Below, piece after piece: positions 59,610 through 64,000 of a stretch of 64,000 bases of DNA. Origin of the DNA: CBDESN01 sp965242495 (GTDB lineage Bacteria > Pseudomonadota > Alphaproteobacteria > MPNO01); assembly GCA_965242495.1 (NCBI GenBank), contig OZ251446.1, positions 1,488,001 through 1,552,000 on the forward strand, read 5' to 3'. The notes beneath the pieces were generated by a model. It was not told the DNA's origin. It searched no databases and saw only the letters and a program-made list of their open reading frames with translations. The stretch's first letter is position 1, and each line of letters starts with the position of its first letter. A program made the position numbers and the translations under genes.

Positions 59610-59819
59610 ATGTGCGGCCGCTTCACGCAGACCTTCTCTTGGGATCGGGCGGATCAGTTTCTCGATCTCTCCAGACCGCCGCTGAACCTCCGGCCCCGTT
59701 ACAACGTGGCGCCGAGCCAGGAGGCGGCGGTAGTCCGCGCGAACCGGGACGGTCGCCGCAGTCTCTCGACTCCCGGATACGCCCCGTCTGCATCGGGGAA
59801 CTCCTCCGCGGTCGGATAA
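59610..59819 (+). pseudogene. truncated SRAP (YedK/HMCES) protein
   Basis: The first 50 codons encode the conserved start of SOS-response-associated peptidases: MCGRFTQTF, with the Cys2 that crosslinks to abasic sites, and LRPRYNVAPSQEAAVVR. After NRDGRR the homology stops and the frame ends at 59819 after about 20 unrelated residues; the family normally has over 200. The rest of the gene is absent. A 130-base gap follows with nothing recognised. Confidence 0.8.
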
Positions 59820-59951
59820 CCCTTTTCTCACAAAGAATTATCTCACATGCAGAGCCCCGATGCGCGACTCAGTATGAGAAATGCGGGCTAACCGTTCGTC
59901 ACCGGCGCTCCCTCTTGGGGAATGCCAGTCTCGGTGGTTGCAGGGCCGGTG

Positions 59952-61265
59952 TCAGAATTTGCATCCCTCACGCGGCTGGGCGCCGGCCGCCCGCAACGCC
60001 TCGATGGAGTCCCGGAACGGCGCGATGGACTTCTCCGTGTTCTCCATGCGGCGCCGGGCTATGTCCATCGGACTGCATCCGAAAGCGACCGCGTTCGGAC
60101 CGCCCCCCGCGTCCAGCAGCGCCTCGACCACCGCGGCATCGCCCGACAGCGCCGCGAAATGCAAGGGCGTAGCGCCCTTGGCGCGCGCGTTGACGTCCGC
60201 GCCGCCGGCAAGCAGGGCGCGGATCGTATCGGCGCGGTCGCCGGCAAAGCTCTTGAGGATCGCCGCAAACAGCTCCCCGCCTGCCTCATCCAGCATATCG
60301 AGGTCCTCTGTCATTACGGGGAACGCCTCGAAGAACGCCTTCAACAGTTCGTCGTGGCCGCCTTTGGCGTCCGCTTCCAGCGCGGCGAGGAACATCTTCG
60401 TCATGGCCGCGGCGTGCAGGGGTGTAACCCCGTCCTTGGCGCGCGCGTTGACGTCCGCGCCGCCAACAAGCAGGGCGCGGATGCCCGCGGCGTCGCCCGA
60501 TAATAGCACCGTCCCGTGCAGGGGCGTAGCCTCCCACTTGGTGTCGCGCGCGTTGACGAACGCCCCGCCCGCGAGCAAGGCGCGGATGGCCGTAACGTCA
60601 CCCGCGAGATGCAGGGGCGTAATCCCGTCCTTGGCGCGCGCGTTGACGAATGCCCCGCCCGCGAGCAAGGCACGGATGGCCGTAACGTCACCCCACAGCA
60701 TCGCAGCGAAATGCAGGGGCGTAAACTCGTCCTTGGTGCGCGCGTTGACGGATGCCCCGCCCGCGAGCAGGGCCTGAATTGCGCCGGTATGGTCGGCCTT
60801 GACCTTGAGGATCGTCAAAAATGCGTTCCGCGTCATCGGGCCCATCGTATCGAGGCCCGCTGCTCTGAAGAATACCCTCGACACTTCGTCGTGGCCGCTT
60901 TTGGCGTCCGCTTCCAGCGCGGCGTGGAACGTCTTCATCGCGGTCGCGGCGTGCAAGGCCGTAGCCCCGTCATCGTCCCGCGCGTCGACATCCGCGCCGC
61001 CCGCGAGCAGAGCGCGGATGCCCGCGGCATCGCCCGATAGCGCAGCGAGATGCAGGGCCGTAGCCCCGGCCTCGTCCCGCGCGTCGACGTCCGCGCCGCC
61101 CGCGAGCAGGGCGCGGATGCCCGCGGCATCGCCCGATAGCGCCGCCTCGTGCAGGGGGGTCGTTTGCGCGTTGGCGTCGCGGACGGGTCCGCCGCTCGTG
61201 ACGCACCCCGCTAGCAGCAGGATCGCCAGACCGGCCGCCGCGCGAAGATTCATCGGCTTGCCCAT
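59952..61265 (-). CDS. ankyrin-repeat lipoprotein
   Basis: A 437-residue protein with a lipoprotein signal (GLAILLLAGCVTSGG) and about eight ankyrin repeats of the form TPLHxAA..GD..GIRALLAGGADVNAR. Two longer spacer units interrupt the array (each with ALEADAKSGHDE or ALEADAKGGHDE), which themselves look like copies. Several repeats are nearly identical at DNA level (for example around 60550-60690 and 60990-61135), indicating recent expansion. Ankyrin lipoproteins face the periplasm or surface and bind proteins; the partner is unknown. The start could also be 61280 or 61253. Confidence 0.88.
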   Translation of the reverse strand: MGKPMNLRAAAGLAILLLAGCVTSGGPVRDANAQTTPLHEAALSGDAAGIRALLAGGADVDARDEAGATALHLAALSGDAAGIRALLAGGADVDARDDDGATALHAATAMKTFHAALEADAKSGHDEVSRVFFRAAGLDTMGPMTRNAFLTILKVKADHTGAIQALLAGGASVNARTKDEFTPLHFAAMLWGDVTAIRALLAGGAFVNARAKDGITPLHLAGDVTAIRALLAGGAFVNARDTKWEATPLHGTVLLSGDAAGIRALLVGGADVNARAKDGVTPLHAAAMTKMFLAALEADAKGGHDELLKAFFEAFPVMTEDLDMLDEAGGELFAAILKSFAGDRADTIRALLAGGADVNARAKGATPLHFAALSGDAAVVEALLDAGGGPNAVAFGCSPMDIARRRMENTEKSIAPFRDSIEALRAAGAQPREGCKF

Positions 61266-61311
61266 GCCCTTCCGCCGCATTGCGGCCGCGTTCCCGCGCG
61301 GCCTGTGAAAT

Positions 61312-61428
61312 TCAGCACTCGGAGCCGCCCCCTTCGGTTTCGGCGTGCGCTTCGGCTTGCGCCTCGTCGACTCCGGCTTCCTTGAGCCGGCGCGCGTAAG
61401 CCAGCGTGTCGAAGGCGGCGACGCTCAT
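61312..61428 (-). pseudogene. DUF1640 (CCDC90-like) N-terminal scrap
   Basis: Only 38 codons: SVAAFDTLAYARRLKEAGVD followed by EAQAEAHAE, the family's N-terminal motif, then an unrelated stop. The usual coiled-coil and membrane helix are missing. Confidence 0.6.
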
Positions 61429-61487
61429 GGGCGCATGATGGGCGGAGATGCCGGGTCGGTCAATCCCATGTCCGGGTTCACTACATA

Positions 61488-61620
61488 TGAGACACTGGGT
61501 GAGCCTCTGCGAGCGGCGCGTCAAGCCGCTCCCAGAAGCTCCGAGGACATTCATGGCCGTAAGCAGGCTTCCGGCCATGACAAGGACCGGATACCGACTG
61601 GCGCGATGGGCCGTGTCTCA
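61488..61620 (+). repeat. small inverted-repeat element, copy B (MITE-like)
   Basis: 133 bases bounded by perfect 8-bp inverted repeats TGAGACAC (61488-61495) and GTGTCTCA (61613-61620). Homologous to 32165-32340 in inverse orientation; the shared sequence also covers about 15 bases beyond the left end. It has no coding capacity. Confidence 0.65.
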
Positions 61621-61621
61621 C

Positions 61622-61890
61622 AGTAGAGCACGGCGCAGAGTTACTTCTACGCTTGGCGTGGCGACGGGACCCTGCGGCGGGTTCACCACAGGCTGCTGCT
61701 GCGTATGCGCAAGGCCGCCGGGCGCGCGGCCTGCCCCTCGGCTGGCGTCATCGACAGCCAGTCGGTCAAGACCACGGAAAGCGGCGTCCCGCGGGGCTTC
61801 GATGCGGGCAAGAAGATCATGGGCCGCAAGCGCCACATCGTCACCGACGCGGGCGAGCTATTGGTCGCCGCGCAGGCCTCCGCCGGTCGC
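61622..61890 (+). mobile_element. IS5-family transposase fragment
   Basis: The frame beginning AQSYFYAWRGDGTLRRVHHR, through SAGVIDSQSVKTTESGVPRG and GKKIMGRKRHIVTDAGELLV, is the middle of an IS5 (IS427-type) transposase, including the first catalytic Asp in VIDSQSVKTT. Both ends are missing: it begins at the small repeat element and breaks off into the 3' end of the glycosyltransferase gene on the other strand. Confidence 0.8.
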
Positions 61891-62665
61891 CCCTATTTGC
61901 ACGACGTTCCACTTGGCCATGAAGCGTTGCCTGTCGGTTTCCCGATCCCTGTCCCGCATCGTCGGATGCGTATAGCCTCCGGGATCGTGCTCGAAAGTGG
62001 AGCGATGGGTGGCGAACATGCGGATACCTTCGCACAAGCACTGCATGCCGAAGTCGTAGAGCTCGAAGAAAAAATCGTACCGCGGATCGAAGTTCACGCG
62101 GTGGAGCACGGAAGTACGCATGATTGCCTGTGCGGACGGGACGTCCGACGCGATCATGTCGAGACCGAGCCGTTTGCAGTCCTGCGGCCAAGTGAAGGTT
62201 TTGTGAACCGTCGTCCGGCCGTCGAGCCGGCCGAACTCGATATGCTGGGCCAAATCGCGCCATCCGCCGTCCCGTGTGCGCTGGCTTGCGATGAGAATAT
62301 CGACGTCGCCCTGTGACCTCATGAGTCGTACAAGCTCCGCCGTCGAGCCGGCGTAGCTGTATTTGCTGTCGTCGCTGTAGAAGAGAAACTCGGTTTCGCA
62401 CCGCTTGGCGAGCTCGAATCTCGCTTCGGAGGGTCCGGTGAGATTCCCCCCCCCCCCGGATCACGCGGACGATGGGATAGTCGTCGGCGAGCGAACGGGC
62501 TTCCGCGCACGGCTCCGGCGCGCTGTTCCGGATGAGCACGTGGTCGATGACGCCGTCCGCGAGGATGCTCTCTACGCATCTGCGCAGCTTGCTTGGCCGG
62601 CCGCAGGTCGAAATTCCCGCCGTCACAGCCCCGGAGCCCGGGCGTTTGCGCTTGCGGAACATCAA
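61858..62665 (-). pseudogene. GT2 glycosyltransferase split at a run of 12 G
   Basis: The first 70 codons from ATG 62665 form a GT-A start (VTAGISTCGRPSKLRRCVES, VIDHVLIRNSAPEP). At the G run (62446-62457) the frame shifts. The continuation in another frame reads GPSEARFELAKRCETEFLFY, then SDDSKYSYAGSTAEL and MRSQGDVDILIASQRTRDGG, giving the DxD-like region and acceptor domain, to a stop at 61858. 11 or 14 G would join the two frames. The 3' end runs into the IS5 fragment, so the C-terminus is probably altered too. Confidence 0.75.
62446..62457 (-). repeat. homopolymeric G12 tract, possible phase-variation switch
   Basis: Twelve consecutive C on the plus strand (G on the coding strand) inside the glycosyltransferase gene. 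Slippage by one base or by two would move it between in-frame and out-of-frame states. Confidence 0.7.
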
Positions 62666-62755
62666 GGGAGCGATCCTTCCCTCATGAGGCGCCGGCTCGG
62701 CCGCAATAGCGCGGCGACGCGCCGTTCATCGGGCGGCGGCGATGGCGGCGCCCGG

Positions 62756-63565
62756 TCAGACATCGGACCGGGAGTCGAAGACGGGGGCGCGCTTCTCCTT
62801 CAGGCTGGCGAGGCCCTCGCGCACGTCGGGGCCGGTGAAGGCCAGGAATTCGAGCGCGGTCGAGGCGTCGAAGCCGGGCCCCATGGCGCGGAGCCAGTTG
62901 TTGAGCGCGAGCTTGGTCCAGCGCACCGCGGCGGGCGCGCCCGCGGCCAGCCGGGTCGCAACGTCGAGAGCGCGGTCGAACAGTTCGTCCTCCTCGACCG
63001 CCAGCGAGACCAGGCCGATCCGCTCCGCCTCCTCGCCCGACACCGGCTCGCACAGCAGCAGATAGTATTTCGCCTTCGCCATCCCGCACAGCAGCGGCCA
63101 GACGATCGCCGCATGGTCGCCCGCCGCGACCCCGAGCCGGGTATGGCCGTCGATGATGCGCGCGGTCTTCGCGGCGATCGAAACGTCGGCGAGCAGCCCG
63201 CAGACCAGCCCCGCGCCCACCGCCGGGCCGTGCATCGCCGAGACGATCGGCTTGGCGCAGTCGACGATGTTGTAGACCAGATCCCGGGTCTCGCGCCAAA
63301 CCCGGGTCAGCGTGTCGAAATCCGAGTAGATGTCCTCGATCAGATCGAGGTCGCCGCCGGCGGAGAAGGCCGACCCGGCGCCCCGGATCAGGACGGCGGA
63401 GACTTGGGGGTCGGCGTCGACGTCGCGCCAGACATGGGCGAGCTCGCCGTGCATCCGGGCGTCGGTTGCATTCAACCGGCCCGGGCTGTCCAGCGTGATC
63501 TGCAGCACCCGGGGCGCCGGCCGGTCGAACTTCAACCGCCGGTAGCGCGCGTAGCGCTCGCTCAT
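62756..63565 (-). CDS. enoyl-CoA hydratase/isomerase family protein
   Basis: A 269-residue crotonase-fold protein. The oxyanion-hole segments GAGSAFSAGGDLDLIED and GPAVGAGLVCGLLADVS are present. At the second catalytic position HTRLGVAAGDHAAIVWPLL replaces the Glu pattern, so isomerase, hydratase or hydrolase activity cannot be distinguished. GGGGAGG before ATG 63565 decides the start. Confidence 0.88.
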   Translation of the reverse strand: MSERYARYRRLKFDRPAPRVLQITLDSPGRLNATDARMHGELAHVWRDVDADPQVSAVLIRGAGSAFSAGGDLDLIEDIYSDFDTLTRVWRETRDLVYNIVDCAKPIVSAMHGPAVGAGLVCGLLADVSIAAKTARIIDGHTRLGVAAGDHAAIVWPLLCGMAKAKYYLLLCEPVSGEEAERIGLVSLAVEEDELFDRALDVATRLAAGAPAAVRWTKLALNNWLRAMGPGFDASTALEFLAFTGPDVREGLASLKEKRAPVFDSRSDV

Positions 63566-63774
63566 GGACACCTCCCCTCGTTGCGCTCGCATCCCGCCCG
63601 GCATCCTACGCGGCCGGGCCCGGGGTGGCGCAAAAATGAAGAGGCCGCATCGCAGACGACGACCGCGGCGCTGGCGGCCCACCGGGGCGGCGTGAGAATA
63701 AGGAGTCCCGCCGCATCGGCTCTCTGCTAACATGCGCTCTGCGCCTTCCGCGCAGACACCGGATGGGGAGCGTC

Positions 63775-64000
63775 ATGACCGAGAATGCGACAGGCGGCGT
63801 CGCGGACGTCGAAGAGTTCGTCTTTCCGCCCGATCCCGCCGACGATTTCGACTGGACGCCGGCCACCCGCGAGGTCGCCGGCGGCCTCACCGACATGCCG
63901 GAAGGCGCCTGGCGGCGCAGCGGCGCGAGCCGGCGCGATTTCCTGCGCGGGGTGGTCTGTTCCGGCGTCGCCGTGTCCGCGGCGGCCTATCTGTTCGCCG
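63775..64000 (+). CDS. Tat-exported protein (3' partial)
   Basis: The visible 75 residues have an acidic N-terminal 48 residues followed by a twin-arginine signal, SRRDFLRGVVCSGVAVSAAA. The folded enzyme domain lies beyond the window, so the family is not recognised; a cofactor-containing or metallo-enzyme is the usual cargo. Confidence 0.7.
   Translation, partial: MTENATGGVADVEEFVFPPDPADDFDWTPATREVAGGLTDMPEGAWRRSGASRRDFLRGVVCSGVAVSAAAYLFA

Noticed and set aside
60500..61140. CRISPR-like array from regularly spaced repeats
   Set aside because: The repeats are in-frame ankyrin codons without unique spacers.

Overview
This window is very GC-rich, densely packed bacterial DNA with alphaproteobacterial gene content: an EnvC/CtpA pair, a two-subunit indolepyruvate:ferredoxin oxidoreductase, a bactofilin, an Nth/DUF2244 divergent pair, several xanthine-dehydrogenase-type proteins, tandem TRAP transporters and a Liv-type ABC operon. 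Genus or order cannot be fixed from the sequence alone. No rRNA, tRNA or CRISPR array was recognised.

Layout. 1-3 kb: end of an envelope operon (envC-like, ctpA) followed by a small protein and a retropepsin-like protease. 3-6.6 kb, minus strand: phosphoglycolate phosphatase-like HAD, a 640-base gap with a promoter and a dispersed repeat, a homocysteine S-methyltransferase-like protein and a NicX-like non-haem iron protein. 6.8-15 kb, minus strand: iorB-iorA, an SGNH esterase autotransporter and a CoxL-type molybdenum protein. 15-24 kb: housekeeping genes (YbdK-type ligase, AmpG-like permease, PfkB kinase, bactofilin, lipoprotein, nth, DUF2244, Ogt-type regulator/repair protein, dapB, SAM hydrolase). 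24-31 kb: an exported redoxin interrupted by an in-frame TGA, an MFS carrier, a second CoxL-type protein, an EgtB/SenA-like protein and CoxG.

31-35.6 kb is an island: an ISAs1-like element with an internally deleted transposase, a small inverted-repeat element, then a MoxR-type AAA+ ATPase and VWA protein pair with its own promoter and operator-like dyad. 35.7-41.7 kb holds two consecutive complete TRAP transporters (P-Q-M, P-Q-M). 41.7-46.6 kb: crcB, a cupin, a frameshifted S8 autotransporter, a small lipoprotein and selD. 46.7-50 kb: two SDRs, a second dispersed-repeat copy, cytochrome c', and a divergent LysR gene. 50.3-58.4 kb is a catabolic operon: Liv substrate-binding protein, permease, a permease-ATPase fusion, second ATPase, metal-dependent cyclase-family hydrolase, G3E GTPase and amidase. 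58.5-62.7 kb is a degraded zone: toxin-antitoxin pair, truncated SRAP protein, ankyrin lipoprotein, DUF1640 scrap, second small inverted-repeat element, IS5-type scrap and a glycosyltransferase broken at a run of 12 G. An enoyl-CoA hydratase and the start of a Tat-exported protein close the window.

The strongest unusual signal is selenocysteine. Both the exported redoxin (TGA in the CxxC position, giving U-P-Y-C) and SelD itself (TGA at codon 17, the catalytic Cys/Sec position) read as one protein across the TGA, and both TGAs are followed at the correct distance by a GC-rich hairpin whose loop starts with G, as bacterial SECIS elements require. Ordinary gene calling would split or truncate both genes.
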